Positions 44,424 to 54,524 of a stretch of DNA of 64,000 nucleotides are shown one piece after another. The stretch is taken from the NCBI GenBank assembly GCA_017463585.1, contig JAFTOX010000003.1, forward strand, positions 372,001-436,000, in the 5' to 3' direction. This DNA comes from Rikenellaceae bacterium (GTDB lineage: Bacteria; Bacteroidota; Bacteroidia; Bacteroidales; Rikenellaceae). The notes under the pieces are model-generated. The model did not search any database. It was not told the origin of the DNA and was given only the letters and a program-made list of their open reading frames with translations. The position numbers and the translations under genes are program-made. The stretch's first letter is position 1. Each line of letters starts with the position of its first letter.

Positions 44424-45437
44424 ATGAAAAAAACACTCATTTGGACATTCATCACAGCGGTCGCCGTAGGGGCTACCGTGGCCGTGTGGGGCATCATCTC
44501 GTTCAAGGGTAACGCCGTGAAACAGAGCGCAGAGGTATATCTTTCGAAGCGCGCAGACTATACCGCTCTGCTCGATTCGATCAAACCCAAAATCGGACAC
44601 CACTTGGCATTCGACATCTATGCCAAACGCCTCAATTTGGAGCAAACCTACAAGCCTGGGCACTACATTCTCGACCAGGGAATGAACGTGATCGAGATCG
44701 TGCGAATGATCAAGCTCGGTATGCAGACACCCATCAACGTTACATTCAACAATGCCAAAACGCCCGCCCAATTGGCCGGCAAACTCGCCCGTCAGATCGA
44801 TGCCGATTCGGTCGAGATCGCTACGGTGCTGACCGATCAAGAGGTCGCTGAAAAATATGGCTACAAAAACCCGCTGACGATGTTCTCGATGTTTATACCC
44901 AACACCTACGAACTCTATTGGACCGTATCGCCCGAGCAGATTGTCGAGCGAATGGAGAAGGAGTCGGAGGCATTTTGGGCCGACCGCGACGCCAAGCGCA
45001 AGCGCAGCGGATTGTCGCGTTTGGAGGTGATGACGTTGGCGTCGATTGTCTATGAGGAGACCCGCGCAACGGACGAAATGGCCACTGTTGCAGGCGTTTA
45101 TATCAACCGACTGAATAAGGGTATGCCCTTGCAGGCCGACCCGACCGTAAAGTATGCCGTGGGTGATTTCACACTGCGTCGAATTCTCCACAAGCACCTG
45201 CGTGTCGATTCGCCCTACAACACTTATAAAAATAAGGGACTGCCCCCCTCGCCTATCTGTATGCCCTCGATTGCTGCGATCGACGGTGTGCTCAACTTCG
45301 AGAAACACAACTATATCTATTTCTGTGCGCGTCCCACATTTGACGGTCATCACAACTTCGCTGCCACCTACACCGAGCATCTGCGCAACGCCCGCGCCTA
45401 CACTAAGGAGCTGAACAAACGCAAGATTTACAAATAA
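44424..45437 (+). CDS. mltG: Endolytic murein transglycosylase MltG
   Basis: MltG cleaves nascent glycan strands and helps end their elongation. The 337-residue protein has one N-terminal transmembrane helix (about residues 6-26), a LysM-like segment ('YKPGHYILDQGMNVIEIVRMIKLG') and the YceG catalytic domain with 'TLASIVYEETR' (glutamate near residue 212), 'VAGVYINRLNKGMPLQADPTVKY', 'SPYNTYKNKGLPPSPICMPS' and 'ALxAIDGVLNF'-like end. Length is typical. It is divergent from the SRP RNA and alone on its strand until a terminator at 45519-45548. Confidence 0.95.
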   Translation: MKKTLIWTFITAVAVGATVAVWGIISFKGNAVKQSAEVYLSKRADYTALLDSIKPKIGHHLAFDIYAKRLNLEQTYKPGHYILDQGMNVIEIVRMIKLGMQTPINVTFNNAKTPAQLAGKLARQIDADSVEIATVLTDQEVAEKYGYKNPLTMFSMFIPNTYELYWTVSPEQIVERMEKESEAFWADRDAKRKRSGLSRLEVMTLASIVYEETRATDEMATVAGVYINRLNKGMPLQADPTVKYAVGDFTLRRILHKHLRVDSPYNTYKNKGLPPSPICMPSIAAIDGVLNFEKHNYIYFCARPTFDGHHNFAATYTEHLRNARAYTKELNKRKIYK

Positions 45438-45518
45438 ATGAATATTAGATCTTTTGCCGTAGTGTTGATTGGGAAAAGACCGAAAATTTAGCCAAAATGG
45501 TTCGAAAATAATGCAATG

Positions 45519-45550
45519 AAAAACCGCCCCAAACGAGGCGGTTTTCATTT
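45519..45550. terminator. Bidirectional terminator
   Basis: AAAACCGCC / GGCGGTTTT form a 9-bp stem with an 8-base loop between mltG and the convergent GNAT gene, with A/T runs on both sides. Confidence 0.88.
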
Positions 45551-45552
45551 TC

Positions 45553-46071
45553 TTAAAATAGGCGTTGCAACATCACTACATCGTGCCAACCGTCAGCCCC
45601 CAATCGCCAACGACGTCGCACGCCGCACTCCTCGAATCCGCAACCCGCAAACAGAGCACGACAAGCCGCATTATCAGTATCAATATCGCAATACAACTGA
45701 TTGAGCATCAGCACATCACGCGCATACTCCACGAGTAGTTTCAACGCCTCCGAAGCTCGTCCGCGACCACGCTCCTCATCGACAACCAACACCCCGACAC
45801 CCGCACGTCGATTCAGCGGATCGAAATCGAACAGATCGACCGCACCCACCGCACTATCGTCCTCATTGAGCGCAATGACCAAACGCAGTTGGTGCGTGCG
45901 CCAAATGTCGTACTGCTGCTGCTCGATAAACGTACGCAGAATCTCGCGCGAAAAAGGCGCAACCGTGCCACTCACGCCCCACACCGCAGGGTCGTTTTCC
46001 CAACGGTACATCACCTCGACATCGTCGGGTTCGAGCGCACGAAGATGGATATTTTGACCACGCAGAAGCAT
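45553..46071 (-). CDS. GNAT family N-acetyltransferase
   Basis: The 172-residue protein is a RimJ/RimL-like GNAT: 'HLRALEPDDVEVMYRWENDPAVW', a core 'AVGAVDLFDFDPLNRRAGVGVLVVDEERGRGRASEALKLLVEYA' containing the acetyl-CoA pyrophosphate loop (RGRGRASEAL), and 'LNQLYCDIDTDNAACRALFAGCGF'. Substrate unknown; ribosomal proteins or small amines are possible. It begins 4 bases after the ROK gene on the same strand, so the two form one transcript. Confidence 0.9.
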   Translation of the reverse strand: MLLRGQNIHLRALEPDDVEVMYRWENDPAVWGVSGTVAPFSREILRTFIEQQQYDIWRTHQLRLVIALNEDDSAVGAVDLFDFDPLNRRAGVGVLVVDEERGRGRASEALKLLVEYARDVLMLNQLYCDIDTDNAACRALFAGCGFEECGVRRRWRLGADGWHDVVMLQRLF

Positions 46072-46075
46072 AGAC

Positions 46076-47302
46076 TTACAGACCGATAATCTTATTGCGA
46101 ATCAACATCGCCACGCCCCACGCACCTGCGCTATCGTCGAGTTGCGACACACGGAACTTGGTATCCTTATAGACGAGATTGAGCGAATATTTGTTCGTTG
46201 CCGACTTCAAAGGCAACATCAGATAGTCGCCCGCAGCCGCCAGATTACCGCCAATAACCACCGTCTCGGGGTTAAAAATATTGATCAGATAGGCCACGCT
46301 CTTACCGATTTTCTCGCCCGCCTCCTCGATCAACTCAATCGAAAGATTATCGTCGTTGCGAGCTGCCTCGATAATATCGTCAATATGCACAGTTCCCTCA
46401 GTATCAACCTTTTCACGCAGAATCGAATTGACGCCCGAACGAATCATTCCGACCATTTTCTGTTCGAGAGCGATACCCGAAATCTCTGTTTCGAGGCAGC
46501 CCTTCTTGCCGCACGAGCAGATGATCTCGTTGTCGAAGAATGGCGTGTGACCGAACTCACCCGCAAAGCCACTCTTGCCATAATAGAGTTCGCCCTTCAT
46601 CACAATGCCGATCGCCACACCACGGCCCAAGAACAGATAGACCATATCGTTCTTCGGCGTGTCGGTCAGCGCACACTCGGCATAGCAACGTGCACGGGTA
46701 TCGTTTTCGAGCAGTACACGCACACCAATTCGCTCTTCGAGAATCTGGCGCAACGAGCGGTCGCTCGACGTAAAATATTTATAACTGCAACCCGTATCGG
46801 GATTTACACGACCTGCGATACAGACACCGACGCCCAAAATCTTACCGCGATCGATGCCCGAATTGTCGATAAAATCGGATATCGAGGTGCAGATTTTTTC
46901 GAGACACTGCGGACGATCTTCCAACACGAAATCCTCGTCGCAATATTTGTGTATCACATTATTTTTCAGATCAGTAAGCACAAACATCATATAGTCGCGC
47001 GCAATCTCGACTCCTGCAAAATAGATTGCCGAATTGGCCAAACCAAAGATGTTCGGGCGACGACCACCCGGGGTTTCGACCTTGCCGTTGTCGGTCACGA
47101 TATCCTCCTTGACCAACTCCTGAACGAGCTTGGTAATCGTCGGTACGCTGATGTGCAACTGCTTGGTCAGCTCGGCCAACGTACACTGACCATTCAAGGC
47201 CATATATGCAATGATATTTCGCTTGATGAGGCTATTCTTGTGAGTGATACCCTTCATCATATCGTCTTCGTGTTGATTGAAAAATTCTTTTAATGATGTC
47301 AT
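46076..47302 (-). CDS. ROK family transcriptional regulator
   Basis: The 408-residue protein joins an N-terminal winged helix (about residues 20-85; 'QCTLAELTKQLHISVPTITKLVQELVKEDIV') to a ROK sugar-kinase fold: 'GVEIARDYMMFVLTDLKN', 'GVCIAGRVN', 'LENDTRARCYAECAL' and the zinc-binding 'FFDNEIICSCGKKGCLETEISG'. This is the NagC/Mlc-type layout, so it probably senses a sugar or sugar phosphate. The partner genes under control are not adjacent, apart from the GNAT gene in the same transcript. Confidence 0.93.
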   Translation of the reverse strand: MTSLKEFFNQHEDDMMKGITHKNSLIKRNIIAYMALNGQCTLAELTKQLHISVPTITKLVQELVKEDIVTDNGKVETPGGRRPNIFGLANSAIYFAGVEIARDYMMFVLTDLKNNVIHKYCDEDFVLEDRPQCLEKICTSISDFIDNSGIDRGKILGVGVCIAGRVNPDTGCSYKYFTSSDRSLRQILEERIGVRVLLENDTRARCYAECALTDTPKNDMVYLFLGRGVAIGIVMKGELYYGKSGFAGEFGHTPFFDNEIICSCGKKGCLETEISGIALEQKMVGMIRSGVNSILREKVDTEGTVHIDDIIEAARNDDNLSIELIEEAGEKIGKSVAYLINIFNPETVVIGGNLAAAGDYLMLPLKSATNKYSLNLVYKDTKFRVSQLDDSAGAWGVAMLIRNKIIGL

Positions 47303-47415
47303 AGAATTTTACTATTTACTCGATAATTATTAAACAAAATTAATAAAGTTTTTCAATAACACAACACTATTTTGAAAGTTTTTTCAAATAATCGGAAATT
47401 TCGAACAATAAAAAA

Positions 47416-47451
47416 CGAGTGCAAAGGCGTTTATGACCACCTCTGCACTCG
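47416..47451 (-). terminator. fabD terminator
   Basis: CGAGTGCA / TGCACTCG (8-bp stem) with a further inner stem, followed on the minus strand by TTTTTT. It sits 28 bases after the fabD stop. Confidence 0.8.
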
Positions 47452-47478
47452 ATCTATCAAAATCCGAAAAACCTTGCT

Positions 47479-48363
47479 CTACAACGTTGCCTTCGACACT
47501 GCATCAGCCTCGCGGTTGACCTTCTTGATCAAACCTTGAAGAACCGCACCGGGACCCAACTCTACAAACGAATCCGCACCATCGGCCAACATATTCTGGA
47601 CGATGTATGTCCAACGAACGGGAGCCGTCAGCTGCGCAATCAAGTTAGCCTTGATCTGCTCGGGATCGGTGTAGGGCTTTGCGTCAACATTCTGATATAC
47701 AGGGCATACGGGAGCTTTGAAAGGCGCCGCCTCGATGGCTGCTTGGAGCTCAACCTTAGCGGGCTCCATCAGTGGCGAGTGGAACGCACCACCCACAGGC
47801 AGACGCAACGCACGACGTGCACCAGCCGCCTTCAACTGCTCGCAAGCAGCGTCAACAGCCTCGATCGAACCCGAGATAACCAACTGACCCGGGCAGTTGT
47901 AGTTAGCCGCTACAACCACGCCATCAATCTCGGCGCAGATATCCTCAACGACCTTATCTTCAAGACCCAGCACAGCAGCCATCGTCGAGGGCTGAGCCTC
48001 GCACGCCTTCTGCATTGCTGCGGCACGCTTTGCCACCAGACGCAGACCGTCCTCGAAATCCAACGCTCCGGCTGCCACCAATGCGCTGAACTCTCCAAGC
48101 GAGTGACCTGCAACCATATCGGGCTTGAACTCCTCACCGAGAGCCTTAGCCATAATTACCGAGTGGAGAAAAACTGCGGGCTGAGTCACAAAGGTCTGCT
48201 TCAACTCCTCGTCCGTACCCGAAAACATAATGTCGGTAATACGGAAGCCGAGAATCTCATTAGCCTTCTCAAAAAGTTCCTTTGCGGCAGGAACATTCTC
48301 GTAGAGATCCTTACCCATACCCGAGAACTGCGAGCCCTGACCAGGGAATACAAATGCTTTCAT
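47479..48363 (-). CDS. fabD: Malonyl-CoA:ACP transacylase
   Basis: FabD transfers malonyl from CoA to ACP to feed fatty-acid elongation. The 294-residue protein has 'FPGQGSQFSGMGKDL', the nucleophile in 'VAGHSLGEFSALV' (Ser88, with His87 before it) and 'PVGGAFHSPLM' with the catalytic histidine. Length is normal. It is transcribed leftward from a TACCTTTG box at 48439-48446 on its strand. It does not sit in a fab operon here; plsC lies on the other side of the intergenic region. Confidence 0.96.
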   Translation of the reverse strand: MKAFVFPGQGSQFSGMGKDLYENVPAAKELFEKANEILGFRITDIMFSGTDEELKQTFVTQPAVFLHSVIMAKALGEEFKPDMVAGHSLGEFSALVAAGALDFEDGLRLVAKRAAAMQKACEAQPSTMAAVLGLEDKVVEDICAEIDGVVVAANYNCPGQLVISGSIEAVDAACEQLKAAGARRALRLPVGGAFHSPLMEPAKVELQAAIEAAPFKAPVCPVYQNVDAKPYTDPEQIKANLIAQLTAPVRWTYIVQNMLADGADSFVELGPGAVLQGLIKKVNREADAVSKATL

Positions 48364-48438
48364 AAATTGTTAGTTTTGTTATGTTTTACTCTGCCGCAAG
48401 CCTCTTTTGTATCCTCTTCTCCCTCTCTCGCGACGCCG

Positions 48439-48446
48439 CAAAGGTA
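48439..48446 (-). promoter_or_regulatory. Putative -7 box for fabD
   Basis: On the minus strand TACCTTTG, a perfect -7 match 75 bases before the fabD ATG. No -33 at the expected distance. Confidence 0.45.
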
Positions 48447-48607
48447 ATGATTCCGCGCAAAAAATCGGCACATTTTGATTAAATGTTGATAACTTACCTT
48501 ATATAAATAGCGGAAATCAGACAAAATTTTGCTAAAATTGCAGGATTAAATACGGTGCGTATTGTGTTCTAACCCCATTTCGCACCCTAAACTCATTTAG
48601 AAAGACT

Positions 48608-49333
48608 ATGTTAGCAATAATTCATTACATCGTTTTGGGCATCGCGTGTACCATAGTGCTGATTCTATCGGCAATTATGGTGGTAGTGCTGCGACCGTTC
48701 GATCCCGCTCGTCGTTGCATTCACGAGCTCTCGCGCGTGCTGACTCGTATCTTCTTCGCTTGGCCCAAGTGGCGCAAAATCGTGCGTGGCACAGAGAAGA
48801 TCGACCGCAAGCAGGCCTACGTGATCACGATCAACCACACGAGTATGGTCGATATTCCGCTGGGATACCTCATTCCGCTCAACTTCCGTTGGGTATCTAA
48901 ACGCGAGGTGTTCCGCATTCCGTTCTTCGGACAGATGCTTACGCTGCACGGCGACATCTGTATCGACCGTTCGTCGTCGGGCGCAATGTCGAAGGTGATC
49001 GAAGATGGCAAGAAGTGGATCGGTCGCGGTGCGTCGGTGGCGATTTTCCCCGAGGGTACGCGCTCGAAAGATGGCGAGATTCACCGTTTCAAGTCGGGTG
49101 CATTCACTCTGGCAAAGGAGGCAGGAGTGCCTATTCTGCCCGTTGTAATGCACGGCTCGGATACGTTGTTTGCTAACGGTTGGCGTCTGCCGTGGCGACA
49201 CACCTTCCGCCTCGAAGTGCTCGATCCGATTCCCGCCGAGGTGGTGGCTGCGACCGAGTTACGCGAGCTGAGCGATATGGTACGCGAGAAGATGGTGGCG
49301 GCAAAGGAGATGCTCAAAAATATGAACGACTAA
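48608..49333 (+). CDS. plsC: 1-acyl-sn-glycerol-3-phosphate acyltransferase
   Basis: PlsC makes phosphatidic acid. The 241-residue protein has an N-terminal membrane helix, the acyltransferase motif 'NHTSMVDIP' (His77, Asp82), '[20 protein letters not shown]' and '[12 protein letters not shown]'. This fits the LPLAT family. parE begins 19 bases downstream; cotranscription is likely. The 240 bases upstream hold no clear promoter on the plus strand. Confidence 0.94.
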   Translation: MLAIIHYIVLGIACTIVLILSAIMVVVLRPFDPARRCIHELSRVLTRIFFAWPKWRKIVRGTEKIDRKQAYVITINHTSMVDIPLGYLIPLNFRWVSKREVFRIPFFGQMLTLHGDICIDRSSSGAMSKVIEDGKKWIGRGASVAIFPEGTRSKDGEIHRFKSGAFTLAKEAGVPILPVVMHGSDTLFANGWRLPWRHTFRLEVLDPIPAEVVAATELRELSDMVREKMVAAKEMLKNMND

Positions 49334-49352
49334 AAACAGGAGAACAACAATA

Positions 49353-51242
49353 ATGGCTGAAACAACAGTACAATACAGCGATTCCGATATTAAAACCCTC
49401 AGCACGCGCGACCAGATGCGTCTGCGTCCGGGTATGTGGATCGGCAACTTAGGCGACGGTTCGCAACCCGACGACGGTATCTACACCCTACTCAAAGAGG
49501 TGGTCGATAACTCGATCGACGAGTTTATTATGGGTGCGGGTAAGGTCATCGAGATCACGATCGACGAGAACAAGCGCGTAACGGTACGCGACTATGGTCG
49601 AGGTATTCCGCTCGATAGTTTGGCAAATGCTGTGTCGAAGATCAACACCAGCGGTAAGTATGGCTCGGGCGCGTTCAAAAAGACAGTGGGTCTGAATGGT
49701 GTCGGTGTCAAGGCGGTGAATATGATGTCGAGCGAATTTACGGCTCGAAGTGTCCGCGATGGCGAGGCTCGCACGGTAAGCTACCAAACAGGCTTGGAGC
49801 TGAGCGACCGTCGTGAGAGTGGCGTGGAGGAGAAGAACGGTACGATGATCAGCTACGTGGTTGATGAGGACGTATTCGGCGTATATGAGTACAATATGGA
49901 GTACATTGAGCAGCGTCTGCGCAATTACACATATCTGAATCAAGGTCTTACGATCAAATTCAACGGCACGTCGTATCACTCGAAGAATGGTCTGCTGGAT
50001 CTGCTGACCGAGAATATGTCGGGCGAGGAGCCGCTCTACCCCATCATTCACCTCAAAGGTAAGGATATCGAGGTGGCGATTACGCACGGCACAAGCTACG
50101 GCGAAACCTACTACTCGTTCGTAAATAGTCAGAATACGTTCCGTGGCGGTACGCACCAAGCAGCTCTGCGCGAGGCGGTTGCGAAGGTCGTTAAGGAGTT
50201 CTACAAGAAGGATTACGATCCGTCGGACGTGCGCACCTCGATCGTGGCTGCCATTAGCGTCAATGTCGAGGAGCCTGGGTTTGACTCGCAGACCAAGACT
50301 CGATTGGTGTCGAAAGATATGGAGCCCGAAGGTCCTACGGTGCGTCAGTATGTGATCGACTTCCTCAAACAGGAGTTAGACAACTATCTGCATAAGCACC
50401 CCGATACAGCCGGTGTGCTGAACAAGAAGATTCTCGAAAACGAGAAGGAGCGCAAGGCTATCTCGGGCGTACAGAAGAAGGCTCGTGAGATTGCCAAAAA
50501 GGTATCGCTCAACAACAAGAAGTTGCGCGACTGCAAGATTCACCTCTGCGACAAGAACGATCGTGCCGAGGAGTCGATGATCTTCATCACGGAGGGTAAC
50601 TCGGCATCGGGTTCGATCACCAAGAGCCGCAATGTCCAGACACAGGCAGTTTTCTCGTTGCGAGGCAAACCGCTAAACTGCTTCGGACTGACCAAGAAGG
50701 TGGTCTATGACAACGAGGAGTTCAATCTGTTGCAGGCTGCGCTGAACATCGAGGAGGATATGGACAATCTGCGTTACAACAAGGTGATCATCGCAACCGA
50801 TGCCGATGTCGATGGTATGCACATTCGACTGCTGATGATGACCTTCTTCCTGCAATTCTTCCCCGATGTGATTCGTCAGGGTCACTTGTACGTATTGCAG
50901 ACCCCGCTGTTCCGAGTGCGTAACAAGAAGGAAACACACTACTGTTACAGCGAAGAGGAGAAACAGCGTGCAATAATCAAGTGCGGAGCAACGGCCGAGA
51001 TCACCCGATTCAAAGGTTTGGGTGAGATTTCACCCGAGGAGTTCGGTGAGTTTATTGGTGAGAAGATGCGTCTGGACAAGGTGCGTCTGACCAAAGATGA
51101 CCCGATTCACGATATGTTGGAGTTCTATATGGGTAAGAACACCTACGATCGTCAGAACTTTATCATTGACAACCTGCGTATCGAGGAGGATTTGATCGAG
51201 AATATGGACAAGTACAACTCGGCAGAGGCAGAGGCAGTCTAA
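49353..51242 (+). CDS. parE: DNA topoisomerase IV subunit B
   Basis: The ATPase subunit of a type IIA topoisomerase that decatenates daughter chromosomes. The 629-residue protein has the GHKL ATP site ('[14 protein letters not shown]', '[12 protein letters not shown]', '[13 protein letters not shown]'), a TOPRIM domain with '[14 protein letters not shown]' (Glu414) and '[12 protein letters not shown]'. The motif 'EGNSASG' instead of the 'EGDSAGG' of gyrase suggests the ParE form seen in Bacteroidota. parC follows 36 bases later. Confidence 0.95.
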   Translation: MAETTVQYSDSDIKTLSTRDQMRLRPGMWIGNLGDGSQPDDGIYTLLKEVVDNSIDEFIMGAGKVIEITIDENKRVTVRDYGRGIPLDSLANAVSKINTSGKYGSGAFKKTVGLNGVGVKAVNMMSSEFTARSVRDGEARTVSYQTGLELSDRRESGVEEKNGTMISYVVDEDVFGVYEYNMEYIEQRLRNYTYLNQGLTIKFNGTSYHSKNGLLDLLTENMSGEEPLYPIIHLKGKDIEVAITHGTSYGETYYSFVNSQNTFRGGTHQAALREAVAKVVKEFYKKDYDPSDVRTSIVAAISVNVEEPGFDSQTKTRLVSKDMEPEGPTVRQYVIDFLKQELDNYLHKHPDTAGVLNKKILENEKERKAISGVQKKAREIAKKVSLNNKKLRDCKIHLCDKNDRAEESMIFITEGNSASGSITKSRNVQTQAVFSLRGKPLNCFGLTKKVVYDNEEFNLLQAALNIEEDMDNLRYNKVIIATDADVDGMHIRLLMMTFFLQFFPDVIRQGHLYVLQTPLFRVRNKKETHYCYSEEEKQRAIIKCGATAEITRFKGLGEISPEEFGEFIGEKMRLDKVRLTKDDPIHDMLEFYMGKNTYDRQNFIIDNLRIEEDLIENMDKYNSAEAEAV

Positions 51243-51278
51243 ACTTTTGATTTGAAAAAGAGAAAACAACAAATATAA

Positions 51279-53969
51279 ATGGACGAGAATAACATTATAA
51301 CCGAAGAGTTGAACGCAACCGAAGAGCAGACTTCGCAGCGCACGAGCGGTAAGTTCGGCAAGCTGATGGAGGACGCAAGCGGTACGCGCAAACTCACGGG
51401 AATGTATAAGAATTGGTTTTTGGATTACGCCTCGTACGTAATCTTGGAGCGCGCTGTGCCCCACGTCGAGGACGGTTTGAAGCCTGTGCAGCGACGTATT
51501 CTGCACTCGATGAAGCGTATGGACGACGGTCGCTATAACAAGGTGGCAAACATCGTCGGTCATACGATGCAGTTCCACCCCCACGGCGACGCCTCGATTG
51601 GCGACGCACTGGTGCAGCTCGGACAGAAAGATCTGCTAATCGACTGCCAGGGTAACTGGGGTAACATTCTGACGGGCGACGCTGCGGCTGCTCCGCGATA
51701 TATCGAGGCTCGATTGTCGAAATTTGCACTCGACGTGGTCTTTAACCCGAAGACTACGGAGTGGATGGCGTCGTATGATGGTCGTAATCAAGAACCTGTA
51801 ACTCTGCCTGTTAAGTTCCCGCTGTTGCTGGCGCAGGGTGTCGAGGGTATTGCCGTAGGTTTGGCTTCGAAGATTCTGCCCCACAACTTCAACGAGTTGA
51901 TCGACGCTTGCGTGGCGCATTTGCAGGGCGAGGATTTTACGCTACTGCCCGACTTCCCGACGGGTGGTCTGGTCGATTGCTCGCGTTATAATGACGGTCT
52001 GCGTGGCGGTGCGGTGAAGATTCGCGCACGCATTTCGAAGATCGACAAACGCACGCTGGCGATCACCGAGATCCCATTCACGACTACGACCGAGAGTATC
52101 AAGGAGTCGATCGTGAAGGCCAACGAGAAGGGCAAGATCAAGATTCGCAAGGTGGAGGACAACACCGCGCAGAAGGTTGAGATCATCGTTCACGTGGCAC
52201 CCGATGAGTCGACCGACAAGACGATCGACGCACTGTACGCATTCACCGATTGCGAGGTTTCGATTTCGCCCAACTCATGTGTGATCTATGAGGATAAGCC
52301 TCATTTCTTGGGCGTTAGCGAGATTTTGCGCCGCTCGGCCGAGCACACCAAGTCGTTGCTGAAACAGGAGTTGGAGATTAAGCTCGACGAGTTGAATGCT
52401 CAATGGCACTCGACCTCGCTCGAAAAGATATTTATCGAGAACAAGCTTTATCAGTTGATCGAGGGTTGTCGTTCGCGCGAGGAGGCATACGAGGCAGTCG
52501 ATCGAGGGTTGGAGCCCTTCAAGAAGTTGTTGCAGCGCGAGGTTACACACGACGACGTAGTCAAACTGACTCAGTTGCAGTTCATTCGCATTTCGAAATA
52601 CGACTCGACGAAGGCCGACGAGCTGATTCGCGGTATCGAGGAGGATATTCGCAAGGTTAAGCACGACCTGAAACATCTGGTCGAGTATGCCGTTGCCTAC
52701 TACACCCGTATCAAGGAGAAGTATGGCAAGGGTCGCGACCGTCGCAGCGAGTTGCGCGAGTTCGATTCGATCGAGGCCGCGAAGGTGGTTGTGGCAAATG
52801 CCAAACTATATGTCAATCGCGCCGAGGGTTTCTTCGGTATCGGCAACTCGATGCGTAAAGATGAGTTCGTATGCGACTGCTCGGATCTGGACGAGGTACT
52901 CGTTATGACCAAAGATGGTCGCTACAAGGTTACCAAGATTCAGGACAAGGATTTCTTCGATAAGAACATATATTATATAGGTATATTCAAGCGCAACGAC
53001 GAGCGCACGATCTACAACATCTTGTACCGTGACGGTAAGGGCGGTGCAATTATGATGAAACGCTGTGCGATTAAGGGCGTTACGCGCGATAAGGTCTACG
53101 ACATCACAAAGGGCACGCCCAAGAGCGAGGTGATCTATATGACGGTCAACCCCAATGGCGAGGCCGAGGTTTTGAAGGTTTACTTCAAGCCGCGTCCGCG
53201 ATTGAAGCGCGCAATTGTCGATTTGGATTTCTCGACTCTCGCAATCAAAGGTCGCCAGAGTCAGGGTAATCTGTTCTCGCGCTACGGCATTCACAAGATC
53301 GTGATGAAGGAGCGAGGCACATCAACCCTCGGCGGACAGAATATCTATTTCGATGAGGATATTATGCGACTCAATGCCGACGGACGTGGCCGATTGCTCG
53401 GTGAGTTCAGTGGCGACGATCGTATTATCGTGATGACTGCCAAGAACTTATACTACACGACGGGCTACGACCTCGGACACCACTTCCCCGAAGATGTGAT
53501 CAGCGTCGAGAAGTTCGATTCGGCACGCACCTACTCGGTTGTCTATTTCGACAAGGTGGCTGGTTACTTCTACCTCAAACGCTTCAATGCCGAGGCAGGC
53601 GACAAGACGCAGTACTTCCTCGACGAGGAGGGTACGATGCAGCTCATCGCTATCTCGACTGACGAGCGTCCTCGCTTGGAGATCACTTACAAGGGCGCAC
53701 AGGCATCACGTCCCGCTGATACGATTACGGTTGCCGACTTTATCGGTATCAAGAGCCATCGCGCAAAGGGCAAGCGATTGTCGACCTATGACGTTGATAC
53801 GCTGACCTTTGTCGAGCCTGAGGAGGTGCCCGAAGAGGAGCAGCAGCCCACGCCCCAGCCCGTAGCTGCGGAGGTGCCTGCGGCCAGCGACGATGTCGAT
53901 TTCGAGATCATTCGCAATGCGCCCGATGAGGAGATGGACGGCAGTGGTGAGCAGTTGAATCTGTTTTAA
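51279..53969 (+). CDS. parC: DNA topoisomerase IV subunit A
   Basis: The 896-residue protein has the winged-helix DNA-cleavage domain: 'YVILERAVPHVEDGLKPVQRRILHSM', 'FHPHGDASIGDALVQLGQ' and the active tyrosine in 'AAPRYIEARLSKFA' (Tyr141). The C-terminal beta-pinwheel region follows (from about residue 500), ending in an acidic tail ('EEVPEEEQQPTPQPVAAEVPAASDDVDFE'). Gene order parE-parC with a 36-base gap. A short gap of 12 bases precedes aroK. Confidence 0.95.
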   Translation: MDENNIITEELNATEEQTSQRTSGKFGKLMEDASGTRKLTGMYKNWFLDYASYVILERAVPHVEDGLKPVQRRILHSMKRMDDGRYNKVANIVGHTMQFHPHGDASIGDALVQLGQKDLLIDCQGNWGNILTGDAAAAPRYIEARLSKFALDVVFNPKTTEWMASYDGRNQEPVTLPVKFPLLLAQGVEGIAVGLASKILPHNFNELIDACVAHLQGEDFTLLPDFPTGGLVDCSRYNDGLRGGAVKIRARISKIDKRTLAITEIPFTTTTESIKESIVKANEKGKIKIRKVEDNTAQKVEIIVHVAPDESTDKTIDALYAFTDCEVSISPNSCVIYEDKPHFLGVSEILRRSAEHTKSLLKQELEIKLDELNAQWHSTSLEKIFIENKLYQLIEGCRSREEAYEAVDRGLEPFKKLLQREVTHDDVVKLTQLQFIRISKYDSTKADELIRGIEEDIRKVKHDLKHLVEYAVAYYTRIKEKYGKGRDRRSELREFDSIEAAKVVVANAKLYVNRAEGFFGIGNSMRKDEFVCDCSDLDEVLVMTKDGRYKVTKIQDKDFFDKNIYYIGIFKRNDERTIYNILYRDGKGGAIMMKRCAIKGVTRDKVYDITKGTPKSEVIYMTVNPNGEAEVLKVYFKPRPRLKRAIVDLDFSTLAIKGRQSQGNLFSRYGIHKIVMKERGTSTLGGQNIYFDEDIMRLNADGRGRLLGEFSGDDRIIVMTAKNLYYTTGYDLGHHFPEDVISVEKFDSARTYSVVYFDKVAGYFYLKRFNAEAGDKTQYFLDEEGTMQLIAISTDERPRLEITYKGAQASRPADTITVADFIGIKSHRAKGKRLSTYDVDTLTFVEPEEVPEEEQQPTPQPVAAEVPAASDDVDFEIIRNAPDEEMDGSGEQLNLF

Positions 53970-53981
53970 CGAACGGTAGAG

Positions 53982-54503
53982 ATGAAGTTGTTTCTGATTG
54001 GATATATGGGTTGCGGCAAGAGCTCGCTCGGTCGACGTTTGGCGCGTCGATTGGCGGTCGATTTCGTCGATATGGACAAGGCGATCGAGGCTGAGGCCGA
54101 GATGACCATACCCCAAATATTTGCTACCGAAGGCGAGGAGGCTTTTCGTCAGCGCGAACGCGATATGATCACAAAACTCGGAACGGAGGAGGGTGATCGA
54201 ATTATCGCAACGGGTGGCGGTGCTCCGTGCCGCGAGGGCAACTTGGAGTTGTTAAATTCGTTTGGCTCAACAATTTACCTCAAATTGCCACCCGAAATTC
54301 TCGTTACGCGATTGTGCCGCCACAAGGAGAAACGACCACTCATTGCGGGTAAGACCGACGAGGAGGTTGCTGAGTTTGTCAGCCGTTCGCTCTCGGAGCG
54401 TGAAACGTTCTACCATCGTGCCTCGATCGTGATCGACTGCGCAGGTCGTAGCGACGACTATATCGTTGAACACCTTTACAATTTTATGAGATATAATAAG
54501 TAA
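53982..54503 (+). CDS. aroK: Shikimate kinase
   Basis: This enzyme phosphorylates shikimate in aromatic amino acid synthesis. The 173-residue protein has the P-loop 'GYMGCGKSSLGRRLA' (7-21), the shikimate-binding 'DMDKAIE', 'FRQRERDM' and 'ATGGGAPC'. Length is normal. The gene starts 12 bases after parC, so it is likely in that transcript; this grouping has no functional basis I can see. Confidence 0.95.
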   Translation: MKLFLIGYMGCGKSSLGRRLARRLAVDFVDMDKAIEAEAEMTIPQIFATEGEEAFRQRERDMITKLGTEEGDRIIATGGGAPCREGNLELLNSFGSTIYLKLPPEILVTRLCRHKEKRPLIAGKTDEEVAEFVSRSLSERETFYHRASIVIDCAGRSDDYIVEHLYNFMRYNK

Positions 54504-54524
54504 AACAAAATACAATAAAGAGTT

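Noticed and set aside
46142..47293. Open frame of 383 codons on the plus strand
   Set aside because: Antisense to the ROK gene; no domains.
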